Shown here piece after piece: positions 8,483 to 17,002 of a stretch of 64,000 nucleotides of DNA. A program made the position numbers and the translations under genes. The notes beneath the pieces were generated by a model, which did no database searches, was not told the DNA's origin, and worked only from the letters and a program-made list of their open reading frames with translations. The stretch is from Pycnococcus provasolii. Lineage: Eukaryota; Chlorophyta; Pseudoscourfieldiophyceae; Pseudoscourfieldiales; Pycnococcaceae. Position 1 is the stretch's first letter. Each line of letters begins with the position of its first letter. The stretch spans positions 62,001 through 126,000 of the forward strand of contig OW568864.1 in NCBI GenBank assembly GCA_938743325.2. The letters run 5' to 3'.

Positions 8483-8688
8483 CAGAAGAAGCAGACACCA
8501 GACACCAGTCCCAAAACCAAAACCAAACGCAAACGCAAACGGGTTCCCAGGGAGTGTAACATCTCCGTAATAATGGGGATCCCTCCTAGCACCAATATCC
8601 TCTCCCTCTTCCCTTTCCCATTTTCAAATCCCTCCCCAACAGCTTTTCAACCCACAGACTGACAGACGGACAGCTTCCCTATTGACCC

Positions 8689-9747
8689 ATGCATCCTTGG
8701 GAACTTTATTCCAAAGCAAACCAAACCAACACCTGTGTAGCCATGGGCCGTTTACCATGCCATATGCTCCTAGCCACCACACACGCGTCCCACTTAGTCG
8801 CACTCACGCATATCATCGACCTGCTCAAACAACTCGACGCCGTGCCTGTCATCGACGCACGCGTGGCAAAACTCATGAGCGACATTTGTATGAGCGACAA
8901 GTGTGCAGAATCCTCGCCAGCCTCAGCTGCTCTCGAGAAAAGCAGGCTCGTAGGCAAGCAACCTTCTTTCTTTTCAGAGAAGGAGGACGACGCGTCAACG
9001 GCAGCCACGGAGCTTGTCGCACGACTCGTGGCGGAACAAATCGTTAACGGAAATGCAAACAACAACGCAGCTACGACTTCCACAAACACAAACACAAACA
9101 AAAACACAAATACAGAAGATGGTGAAGAAGAAATGGAAATGTCCGAACTCACGAAACAAGTCACGCGGGCGATACCAAGCCTCACACCAGCTATGCGAAC
9201 ACAAACAAACCACTCGGCAGCTGTGCTTGACCTAGGCGCTCGCGACGCAAAACGAGCGCAGCAACTTCTACAGGAACTTCTCGTGCGCGCCATGGACGAA
9301 CGACTCCTGCACGCCATGCGCGCGTATGCACTCGCTTGGAAGGCAGGTATGCCGCACATGCGCTCGCGCGCTCGCGACGAAATGCTGGTTGAGGTGAACT
9401 GGCCTTGGATCGGACCGCTCGAAGACGGCGCAGATGCACTGCGCAGTCTTCCCGAACGTGCTCTCCGCGAGTTCACAGACTGCGCTCGCAAGCGCACTCA
9501 GCACGTGCATGCCGATGAAGTACGCCTCCTTCACTGCTGGCTTACATGGGCATCAGGCGACGACGGCGACGCACGTGTTCAGGTCGTCGCGCAGATGCTC
9601 GACGACGACATCGACGGTTTCGACGTCGCATCCGGCGCGTGGTCGTACGCAGAGCTCGAAACACTGGACGCTCACACGGTCGTCGCGAATTCAGAGGAGT
9701 GCAGTCGTGTCATCGCACGTGCGATTCTCGGGCATTTCCTCATATAA
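8689..9747 (+). CDS. Unknown protein with possible BACK-like helical domain
   Basis: 352 residues from the ATG at 8689. The middle (about residues 130-155) is an Asn/Thr/Glu-rich microsatellite-encoded linker. The C-terminal ~150 residues are helical with an AYALAWKAGMPHMRSRA segment, then a stretch with HADEVRLLHCWLTWASGD and VAQMLDDDIDGFDV, reminiscent of the BACK domain that follows BTB in Cul3 adaptors. The N-terminal ~100 residues have no clear BTB signature, so a degenerate BTB is only possible. The start could also be an internal Met. It shares a 206-base divergent region with the YceD-like gene and converges with the RPAP1-like gene at 32 bases. Confidence 0.5.
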   Translation: MHPWELYSKANQTNTCVAMGRLPCHMLLATTHASHLVALTHIIDLLKQLDAVPVIDARVAKLMSDICMSDKCAESSPASAALEKSRLVGKQPSFFSEKEDDASTAATELVARLVAEQIVNGNANNNAATTSTNTNTNKNTNTEDGEEEMEMSELTKQVTRAIPSLTPAMRTQTNHSAAVLDLGARDAKRAQQLLQELLVRAMDERLLHAMRAYALAWKAGMPHMRSRARDEMLVEVNWPWIGPLEDGADALRSLPERALREFTDCARKRTQHVHADEVRLLHCWLTWASGDDGDARVQVVAQMLDDDIDGFDVASGAWSYAELETLDAHTVVANSEECSRVIARAILGHFLI

Positions 9748-9779
9748 AATAAAATGAAATTTAGAGTAAAATTTACATT

Positions 9780-12700
9780 TCACAAACAAAACAGAGTCAT
9801 AGCCTCGTTAAACCTCTCACGCAAGTCGTTGTCTTCGAATCCATCATCAATCGCGTCAGCCAAGGCATCCTGGCCATCTTCACTTTGTCTGTTAAGGGAA
9901 GTCAGGTGCAGCACGACGGCGACGAGACGAATCGGCGCGCTCATAAGAAGTTTTCGCGCCGTGCGTCTCTGCGTCGCAGAATCCAGCAGCGAGCGTGCTA
10001 AAGCACCAGCCATCACCGCTGCGACAACGCCACATGGGAGCCTCATCTCACGTCGAATCAAATCGAGGCTTGCGCTTGGTAGCTCCGTCCCCTTTGCCTC
10101 CATCGTGTGCGACGAAATGCCCATGCAAGCTGGAGAAGTCACAAACGCTTCCGCCCACGATGATTCTGCACTCTTCCACGATGATCTGGGGACGTCAAGC
10201 GCAGGCAGCAGCACAAAGCCTTCTGCAGCGGCCAGCGTCCTGAGAATGCTAGCCTGCGTCGCGTCATCTTCTTCGCCTTCGCGAGGGAGCAACGCGCGAG
10301 AAAGCAGCCACGACAGCGATTGTGCTCGTCCAAACGCCGCATCCGTCAAACGTGCAACGAGCGGTTCCCAGAGGCTTGGGTCACGTCCAAGTGGATGTGG
10401 TCCGCTGGAGTCGCGAAATGCGGCATCCGCAGCATCGTCGAGCAGCGCCGACATGCACCCTTCGTGATCATCCGTAGTCGTCGTAGTCGCCTCGACGTCG
10501 TCAACCTGCCACGGCATCATTTCGCCATCCCACGGCACGACGCCGGCTGACGCCAGCAACGATGCCGCGGTACCACCCGGATGACCTACGGCGCGGCAGA
10601 GCGACCACAGGCGTTCGTGCCGCGACATGCCATCGTCCGATCTCGACGTGAAGTGAAGGCGGTAGCACAGCGATGCAAGCACCTCAAAGACGGGAGCACA
10701 CGATTCCGACGACTCAGGCGGTGCAATTCCCGTGGGGTCCCCCTGAACCTGCTCCAGGCTTTGCAGAGCCCACGCCTTACCCAGCGGCGCGCGTGAGCCC
10801 TCACGGCTACGCCATGGCAGGATCATGCGTAGCATGCACGCACTCACGCCCCAATCCGCATCCTCCTGCTCATCGTCGTGCACGACATTGTGCGGCTGCT
10901 GCGGCTGCTGCTCCCCGTCTTCCTGCGACTGATCGTCCTTGTCGCCGTCATTCAGCCTCACGAGCGGAATCACGCACCGCCTCAGCGCCGCGGAAGCACC
11001 CTGCGACGTGCCCGTATTGCCGCTCATGTGGGCAGCCACGTCGCCGAGTGCTGACGCCGCGGACGCCGCGAGGCGGTCGTGGCCAGGCGGAACGACGAAG
11101 GCCACCGCGGACGCCAGCGCGTCACAAAGCGCATTACCCATCGCGGGCAGCTCGCGCGCGAGCAAGGGCGCCAGCAGGCGAGATGCCGTCACCATGAGAT
11201 GAACGCAAGTCGCCGCGGGTGCCTCGTCACTTGGACTTGATTCTGACCAAGTTGCCGTATTGTCTCTGCAGGACCATCGGGATGCACACTCACGCGCGAA
11301 CGCCAAGCTGTCAAGCACCAGAGAGCGAGCATCCATCTCGTCAGATGGTACGGTGGTGCCCGAAGTGCCGTCGTCGGCAATGCCGCCAGAAGCGTCGAGC
11401 GCAAGCAGCACCGCCGTACACCGCCTGAGAGCGCGAAATACGGCGGCCGACACCGACGTCGCCGCTAAAGTTGCCGCTAGCAGCGAACGTGCGCGAGGCA
11501 CGGCATGCATAAGCGTTGCATGACGCAAGGCCTGAGGACTGATGCCAGGCGTCGCACCTGGCGCCGTCGCTGCGCCGCCCGCGGCGCCGAGACGAACGTG
11601 CTCGGCGAGGTAGACAAGAGCGGCAACGTCGGTATCGTCAACGTCCTCGGTGGGTGCGCCCGTTACCGGGACAGCGATCCATCCCAGAGCAAGGCGCGCT
11701 AGTGCCGCGTTGCACTGTGCCGTCAGCAGAACGAGCCGAGTTGCCGTCGAAAAGGTGGCGGCGGCGTCAAAAGCCGCCGCTACCACGCCATCGTTCGCTT
11801 GCGTGCTCGCCGGTGGCTGCAGTCGGCGTGCAATGCGTGGGAAGTACTCGTCGAGTGTTGGCATGCGCCCAAGCGCCGTGGCAGCCTCGGGGTTGCCATG
11901 TACATCAGGTCGGTCCGCCACGGCTACGAGAGCGGCCCAAAGATGCAGTGCCATCCTCCACGCCGCATCGTTCTCATCGTCGTCCTGCTCCAGATCGGGC
12001 AGAGTTTGAAGAGCGTGTCGATGCAATGCCACGGCAAACCGCACCGAAGGACCTGTCGCACCCGCGACGATGAGATCGCATGCGAATTGGATGGTTTCAT
12101 GTCGTGGGGGGACGCCGGCATTTAGACCAAGAGCAGCAAGTCGAGGGGCTCCCCGAGTCGATGCGGGGAGCAACGGTCCGAAAAGTTGTGCGGCAAGCGT
12201 CTCGCGAGCCTTGGCTGGTGCAACGGCGATTGTCGCCACGAGAATGCGCAGCACGCGCGGGTCGCTGGAGTCACAATTGCTGTCGTCCCCTCGTACTTCT
12301 CCTCCTTCTCCTCCTTCGCCACCGCCACCGCCGCCGCCGCGTTGTGCAAAGGCAAAGGCACCTAGTGCCTTCCAGTGCTCTAGTGGCCACTGCCAGGATG
12401 ACGCATCGTCGACAGTCGGATCAAGCAGAAAGCCGTACGTGCAAGGCGCCGCCACCCAGTCGCTTGCCCACCCGCCTCTCTCGCGGCGCAGTGGTGTACA
12501 CAGCACATGCCTTGATGGCAATTCTTCGCACGAGGATGGATTTGCAATTCGATGCGCGCACGCCACCCACGCCTCAATCAGCGCAAGCACGCGTGACGCC
12601 TCAGCGATGGCAGCGGTGGTAGCGAGGCAGTCAGTGCCGCCATTCGCTAACGCGCTTCGCGACACTGATGCCGCCGCCGCCAGCGGTACCCCGGCACCGC

Positions 12701-13772
12701 CATGCCGAGTGTCGGTTGCCGCATATCGAAGCATGTCCGCGTCGCCATCTCTCACATGCGCGAGCGTGCGCGATAGTGCACGGAGTGCAGCGCAGCGCTG
12801 AGGCAGCGCAGCGGAGCCGCAGAGGCTTACCCACTCTCGCAGCGGCCTCGCTTCGTCCGCTGCGACGTCCCCCGAGCCCGCGACGTACGCGGGGGAGGCG
12901 GCGTCCGCCGCTGCAGCTTGGCGTGCGACGGCTTCGCTAAGCCTTGGACCAGGTTTCCCATCAAGCGTGTAGCGAAGTAGCGCCGATTCATCCGTCGGGT
13001 GGTACAGCTGCTGATTTGTCGTTGTCGTTTCCGTCGTCGTCGTCGTCGTCGTGGTCATGGAGACGGGTGCTGCTGGTGGTGCTGGCGCTGGTGATGAGGG
13101 TGGTGAGGGAGAGTGTTTTGGCGCGCTGGTGCTAGAAGTCGGTCTGACAGCTCCTCGTTTTCTCAGAAAGTCCAGCTTAGCCTTGGGCAGGATTTCCGCG
13201 AGCTCAGAGACAGCTGCCGCCACGCCGTCGTCACCCATACGTGCAATAGCCCTTCGGTTTTCACCATCAATGTCGTTATCGTTCACGTTGTCCTCACCAC
13301 CTCGGGTGGCAGTCTTTGTTGTTGGCAGCGGTGGCGGCGGCTCCACCGCGCGTCTCGTTGCGACTGGGAACGGCGCGTGCTTGAGTGCCCACGCCGCTTG
13401 AGTTCCTCCATTACGTTTCTGCCCCGGTTCTGGAGGTTCCCCTTCATCGGAGCCGGAGTCGGAGTCGGAGTCGGAGTCGTGCTCGACAATGTCTCCGATG
13501 ATGCCTGACAGAAGAGGCTTCAGCGAAGCCCCTGCTGCGCCTTGGCTGGTTGAAGAAGGCTGCGCCGCCGCCGCCTCCGCCGCCGCTCCCGCCGCCGCCG
13601 CCGCCGCCTTGACTGCTGGCTGCTGGTTCGCGTCGTCTTTTTTGTGTCTCACGAGAGTTGCCGCAGGTGCCGCCTCCGCCACATTTGTTGCGTTCCTTTG
13701 CCTTTGCGCGCGCATGAACTGCGCCTGCTCGGCGAGCAGCGCGTCGAGCTCGGGATCCAGGTCGTCGGACAT
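9780..13772 (-). CDS. RPAP1/IYO-like RNA polymerase II-associated protein
   Basis: 1330 residues. Residues about 5-25 (LDPELDALLAEQAQFMRAQR) resemble the N terminus of RPAP1. A block near 180-205 (ARMGDDGVAAAVSELAEIL then KLDFLRKRG) matches the RPAP1_N pattern of a short helix followed by LxFLRKRG. Near 265 comes LLRYTLDGKPG followed by PLREWVSLCGSAALPQRCAA, matching the start of RPAP1_C. The remaining ~1000 residues are Ala-rich and helical, as expected of the family's HEAT-like body. RPAP1 (MINIYO/IYO in plants) links RNA polymerase II to Mediator and drives differentiation-related transcription; it shuttles to the nucleus. A telomere-like array lies 47-84 bases upstream of the start. Confidence 0.85.
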   Translation of the reverse strand: MSDDLDPELDALLAEQAQFMRAQRQRNATNVAEAAPAATLVRHKKDDANQQPAVKAAAAAAGAAAEAAAAQPSSTSQGAAGASLKPLLSGIIGDIVEHDSDSDSDSGSDEGEPPEPGQKRNGGTQAAWALKHAPFPVATRRAVEPPPPLPTTKTATRGGEDNVNDNDIDGENRRAIARMGDDGVAAAVSELAEILPKAKLDFLRKRGAVRPTSSTSAPKHSPSPPSSPAPAPPAAPVSMTTTTTTTTETTTTNQQLYHPTDESALLRYTLDGKPGPRLSEAVARQAAAADAASPAYVAGSGDVAADEARPLREWVSLCGSAALPQRCAALRALSRTLAHVRDGDADMLRYAATDTRHGGAGVPLAAAASVSRSALANGGTDCLATTAAIAEASRVLALIEAWVACAHRIANPSSCEELPSRHVLCTPLRRERGGWASDWVAAPCTYGFLLDPTVDDASSWQWPLEHWKALGAFAFAQRGGGGGGGEGGEGGEVRGDDSNCDSSDPRVLRILVATIAVAPAKARETLAAQLFGPLLPASTRGAPRLAALGLNAGVPPRHETIQFACDLIVAGATGPSVRFAVALHRHALQTLPDLEQDDDENDAAWRMALHLWAALVAVADRPDVHGNPEAATALGRMPTLDEYFPRIARRLQPPASTQANDGVVAAAFDAAATFSTATRLVLLTAQCNAALARLALGWIAVPVTGAPTEDVDDTDVAALVYLAEHVRLGAAGGAATAPGATPGISPQALRHATLMHAVPRARSLLAATLAATSVSAAVFRALRRCTAVLLALDASGGIADDGTSGTTVPSDEMDARSLVLDSLAFARECASRWSCRDNTATWSESSPSDEAPAATCVHLMVTASRLLAPLLARELPAMGNALCDALASAVAFVVPPGHDRLAASAASALGDVAAHMSGNTGTSQGASAALRRCVIPLVRLNDGDKDDQSQEDGEQQPQQPHNVVHDDEQEDADWGVSACMLRMILPWRSREGSRAPLGKAWALQSLEQVQGDPTGIAPPESSESCAPVFEVLASLCYRLHFTSRSDDGMSRHERLWSLCRAVGHPGGTAASLLASAGVVPWDGEMMPWQVDDVEATTTTTDDHEGCMSALLDDAADAAFRDSSGPHPLGRDPSLWEPLVARLTDAAFGRAQSLSWLLSRALLPREGEEDDATQASILRTLAAAEGFVLLPALDVPRSSWKSAESSWAEAFVTSPACMGISSHTMEAKGTELPSASLDLIRREMRLPCGVVAAVMAGALARSLLDSATQRRTARKLLMSAPIRLVAVVLHLTSLNRQSEDGQDALADAIDDGFEDNDLRERFNEAMTLFCL

Positions 13773-13818
13773 GTCAAGACTTCAGAATGTGATTTGTGAC
13801 CCGTTTAGGAAGCAGGAG

Positions 13819-13856
13819 CTAACCCTAACCCTAGCCCTAACCCTAACCCTAACCCT
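13819..13856 (-). repeat. Interstitial telomere-like array (CCCTAA)
   Basis: Six CCCTAA-type units with one variant (CCCTAG), located between the divergent RPAP1-like and GOT1 starts. Confidence 0.85.
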
Positions 13857-14009
13857 CCCAGTCCTGATGCCTTTTCAAACTGTTTTTTTCCTCCTTCGAG
13901 GCGCGGGAGGGGTTCAATCCTTCCATTTCCGCTTCTCCTCTTTCATTTGTCGTCGCTTTGCGTCTCTTCTCTCTCGCTTTGGTCTTTGAAGTCCAACTAT
14001 AGAGCAGTC

Positions 14010-14423
14010 ATGGACGACAGCAAGAAGATCGGCATCGGACTCACCGGCTTCGGCCTGCTCTTCTTCATGCTCGGCGTCATGCTCTTCTTCGACCGAGGAC
14101 TGCTCGCCATGGGAAACATACTCTTCCTCAGCGGAGTCGCGCTCACAATCGGACCATCCGCGACGCTCAAGTTCTTCACCTCAGCAAGAAACGCAAAGGG
14201 CGCGCTTCTGTTCGGGTTCGGGTTCTTCCTCGTTGTCATCAAGTGGCCGCTGTTCGGCTTCCTCATACAGAGCTACGGATTCCTCCTGCTCTTCCGCGGA
14301 TTTCTGCCCACCGTCGTCATGTTCCTGCGACAACTCCCCGTCGTGGGCACTGCACTCAATATGCCTGGTGTCAAGACGGTCATCAACAAAATCGCCCCGG
14401 CAAGTACGCCGCTACCCGTGTAA
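14010..14423 (+). CDS. GOT1: GOT1-like Golgi vesicle transport membrane protein
   Basis: 137 residues starting at MDDSKKIGIGLTGFG (ATG 14010); an in-frame upstream ATG at 13947 would add an unlikely leader. Four hydrophobic segments fill the protein (GLLFFMLGVMLFF, AMGNILFLSGVAL, ALLFGFGFFLVVI, then the FLLLFRGFLPTVVMFL region), with the family signatures KIGIGLTGFG and LLFRGFLPTV. Got1 is a tetraspanning protein of ER-Golgi traffic that helps vesicle fusion and COPII regulation. Length and topology match the yeast and plant proteins. The 3' flank carries a weak copy of the CTCGTTCAGTAA element seen after two other genes. Confidence 0.95.
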   Translation: MDDSKKIGIGLTGFGLLFFMLGVMLFFDRGLLAMGNILFLSGVALTIGPSATLKFFTSARNAKGALLFGFGFFLVVIKWPLFGFLIQSYGFLLLFRGFLPTVVMFLRQLPVVGTALNMPGVKTVINKIAPASTPLPV

Positions 14424-14442
14424 CTCTACATAAGCAAAGATC

Positions 14443-14500
14443 GCTCGTTCAGTAAAAGAATGCAGTCCACCTTCGTCATTCACGGCCGTCCACCCACACC
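14443..14500 (+). other. Shared 3'-flank element, weak third copy (downstream of GOT1)
   Basis: CTCGTTCAGTAA at 14443-14454 followed by GAATG and, further on, GTCATTCACGGCCGTCCACCC gives the same order of blocks as the copies at 7311-7434 and 42315-42427, on the sense strand of the preceding gene. Similarity is partial. Confidence 0.4.
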
Positions 14501-14627
14501 ATCTCCTGAGGCACGGGTGTTCCCCGCGCCCTTCGTGCAGCTTGTTTTTGACAGAAGGGGTTTGGTTAGAAAAAAAAGAGTTCGGGGATTAATCACCAAA
14601 CTCTGCGATCAGAAAGTTTTGCGTTTG

Positions 14628-15368
14628 ATGCGCCTGTGCGCCGCCGCCTCACTGTCACGCACGCGCACACTCCTATCGTCAGCCACTGCAAGACAACCTC
14701 GTAACACAGCAGCCATGGCCTCAGCTACACCGAGCAACCTCGTCACCAGCACATTCTTCCTCGACGCATTTGCGCAGCGGCAGTGGGAACCCGAGTACAA
14801 GGGAACCGTGCGCATCACGTGCGAGCAGAGCGAGCTCGTGTCGCGCGTCGACGAGGCGTACACCGCAAATTCAACGCTCGTGGACGGGTATGCGCCGTTC
14901 TGCAAGCACGTGTTCATCAAAAATTTCTTGCCAGACGTGCGCGTCGGCGCGCTTGCCATCACCGATGAAAACCGACACCTGCTGAGGAGTGCGTACGAGA
15001 AGCGCCGACCTGAGGAGCTTGCGGTGCTCAATCGCTGGTTCGACGTCGCGGACGTTGGCATAGAGTCCGTTCCTGTCGCCGAGTACCTCGACATCATCCT
15101 TTACTCTCGTGAGCAGCTCGTGAAAGAGTACGAGGCGATTCCCGGCAAAAACGAAGGCGCGGGCGCGAACGGCTTACCTGATGCTCCGTGGGGCATTATA
15201 TCGATCAAAGCGCAGAACGAGTCGTACGAGACGCCCATGGAGCCAATCACCGCTATGCGCAATGCGCTTGGCAGGGAGGAGGGTGGCAGTGGCGTCCCCA
15301 TCGACCGCGCGGCGTACGACGCATCTGTGGAGTACTGGAATGCGCACGCGCCCATTCGAGGCTTGTGA
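14628..15368 (+). CDS. DUF3228-like conserved protein, possibly organelle-targeted
   Basis: The frame is open from 14460, but that start lies only 37 bases after GOT1's stop, so ATG 14628 (MRLCAAASLSRTRTLLSS, a targeting-like leader, 246 residues) or ATG 14715 (MASATPSN) is more likely. Features recalled for DUF3228 proteins are present in order: GYAPFCKHVFIKNFLPD, ITDENRHLLRSAYEKR, ELAVLNRWF, YLDIILYSREQLVKEYE, PWGIISIKAQ and MRNALGREEGGSGVPIDRAAY. The molecular function of this family is unknown to me. The blocks are long and well conserved, so this is a genuine single-domain protein. Confidence 0.75.
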   Translation: MRLCAAASLSRTRTLLSSATARQPRNTAAMASATPSNLVTSTFFLDAFAQRQWEPEYKGTVRITCEQSELVSRVDEAYTANSTLVDGYAPFCKHVFIKNFLPDVRVGALAITDENRHLLRSAYEKRRPEELAVLNRWFDVADVGIESVPVAEYLDIILYSREQLVKEYEAIPGKNEGAGANGLPDAPWGIISIKAQNESYETPMEPITAMRNALGREEGGSGVPIDRAAYDASVEYWNAHAPIRGL

Positions 15369-15483
15369 TGTGTGTGTGTGACCAGTAAGAAAAGAAAAAA
15401 AACGCGATTTTTTTTTTCTAAAACCTTACTTTTCTTACTTTAGACTAAAGATAGCTACTCGACGGACCGTGCACGCTTTCGTT

Positions 15484-16418
15484 CTATGGTTGCGGCATCG
15501 CCGGCGGCTTTGGCGGAGGATTCTGAACCGGCACGGTGTAGTTGAGCGCGAGCCGTCCGCCGTCGGCGTAGATTGTTTCCCCGACGATGTAGCTTGCACT
15601 GTCACTGGCGAGGAACGCGGCAATTTCGCCAACCTCCTCTGGCTCGCCAACACGCCCAAGAGGCACGCGGCTTAGCACCTTGTTCATCTCCTCCGGGTTA
15701 TCCGCAACCTTGCGCAGCACGTCCGTCATGATGGATCCGGGAGCGATGGCGTTGACTCGTATTCCATGTGGCGCAAGCGCGAGTGCCATGGACCGCGTGA
15801 GGTTGTGCACGCCGCCTTTGGACGCGTTGTACCCCGCGATGGTGGGTATGGCAGTCACTCCGTTGACACTTCCCATGTTAATGATGGCGCCACCTCGCCC
15901 TTGCTTGACCATCTGTCGTTCGGTGTGCACGTTGTTTGTTTGTTTGTTTGTTTGTTTTTGGTGAGTGAGTAGGTCGGTCGTGTAACGGCTTCTTATGTAT
16001 TTTGTCACCAACGTACCTGTCTCGCGGCGTGCTGCCCTGTTAGAAACACGCCCTTGAGGTTGACGTTGATGACGTCGTCAAAGTCCTTTTCCGTCATTTC
16101 CAGGAACGGCGCCGCTCTGACGATGCCTGCGTTGGAGATGACGATGTCCACGCCGCCTAGTTTCTCGACGGTGAACTGCACGAGCTTCTCGACTTCCGCT
16201 GTGCTCGAGACGTCGCACGCGAACGCGAGCACCTTGTTTTGCTGCGTGTTCATTTCCATCGCGGCTTTCGACGCGGTTTCCAAGTCGGCGTCTGCAAGCA
16301 CGACGCTCGCCCCTCGGTTGCAGAGTGCTCGCGCGCATGCTAGTCCGATGCCGCGCGCTCCCCCCGTGACGATGGCGACTTTCGACGCGAACGAGACGCT
16401 GAACGGCACCGCCGCCAT
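15484..16418 (-). CDS. Two-exon short-chain dehydrogenase/reductase (SDR)
   Basis: Exon 1 is 16017-16418 (134 codons) and exon 2 is 15484-15912. The intron 15913-16016 (104 bases) begins GTACGT and ends CAG, phase 0, giving 276 residues, the usual SDR length. TGGARGIG (residues 18-25) is the NAD(P)-binding motif, SNAG lies near 98, and the catalytic Ser149, Tyr162 and Lys166 lie in exon 2 (NMGSVNG and YNASK). The C terminus has GRVGEPEEVGEIAAFLASD and an IVGETIYADGG segment, as in 3-oxoacyl-ACP reductase-like and glucose dehydrogenase-like SDRs. The substrate is unknown. The intron contains a (GTTT)n tract. Read as separate ORFs the two exons would look like two broken genes. Confidence 0.9.
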
Positions 16419-17002
16419 GACAGAACGAAGTAATTTCGATTAGAGGGAGGCTGAGGTGGCAGGAAAAAAGGAGGGAGAACCAACCTCAATGGGAATTCAA
16501 AAAGGAACCCCCAAAAAGGAAACAAAAACCCCAAACCAAAAACCCCAAACAAAAACCCCAAACAAAAAACCCCAAACAAACAAACATCAGTTTAGGGGTT
16601 TGGGAAAAGAAGAGAGGAAAAAAATAAAAAAATCCCTAACCCTAACCCCGAACCCCCAACTAACCCCCAGAACTCCTTCCCAAGAGCAACCTGATCGCCA
16701 ACCTGAGGTTTCTTTCCCCCACCATAAGGTTATGGCCCATGGGAGAGGAGGGAGGATTTTTCAAGGTCCCTGCACCGATCAAACGCTGAAGTGAAGGAGA
16801 TCTTCGGATAGTCCAGAAGATCGAGAGGCTCACAGAGGTTGAGACCTGAGGGGCCGTGGAATAGATTTCAATGGGTCCCCCCTCCCCTCTCCCCTCCCTT
16901 TGGGTTATCTCAAACACAACACTTCAGCGACTCCAACTCCAGCGATCCGACTCCCCCCCGTCCCTTACCGTGTATCTTCTCTGTGTATCTTTCAGCTTCA
17001 CG
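16419..17002. promoter_or_regulatory. Divergent SDR/FBPase intergenic region
   Basis: 584 bases holding a CCCCAAA/CCAAAAA-rich tract (about 16500-16585), a short telomere-like stretch (16633-16651) and a pyrimidine-rich leader before the FBPase ATG. A TTTCAG at 16990-16995 could be a 5'-UTR intron acceptor (inference). No gene was seen. Confidence 0.45.
16633..16651 (-). repeat. Short telomere-like stretch (CCCTAA)
   Basis: Two CCCTAA units plus a degenerate continuation (ACCCCGAACCCCC), between the divergent SDR and FBPase genes. Confidence 0.6.

Noticed and set aside
8158-8559. 133-residue plus-strand ORF overlapping the YceD-like gene start
   Set aside because: Low-complexity Lys/Glu/Gln sequence antisense to the Ser-rich transit peptide of a recognised gene.
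14460-14627. N-terminal extension of the DUF3228-like protein from 14460
   Set aside because: It would start 37 bases after the GOT1 stop inside that gene's likely 3' UTR and reads as unstructured leader; ATG 14628 or 14715 fits better.
15484-16418. Two separate SDR fragments (two pseudogenes or a split gene)
   Set aside because: A 104-base GT-AG intron in phase 0 joins them into one normal-length SDR.
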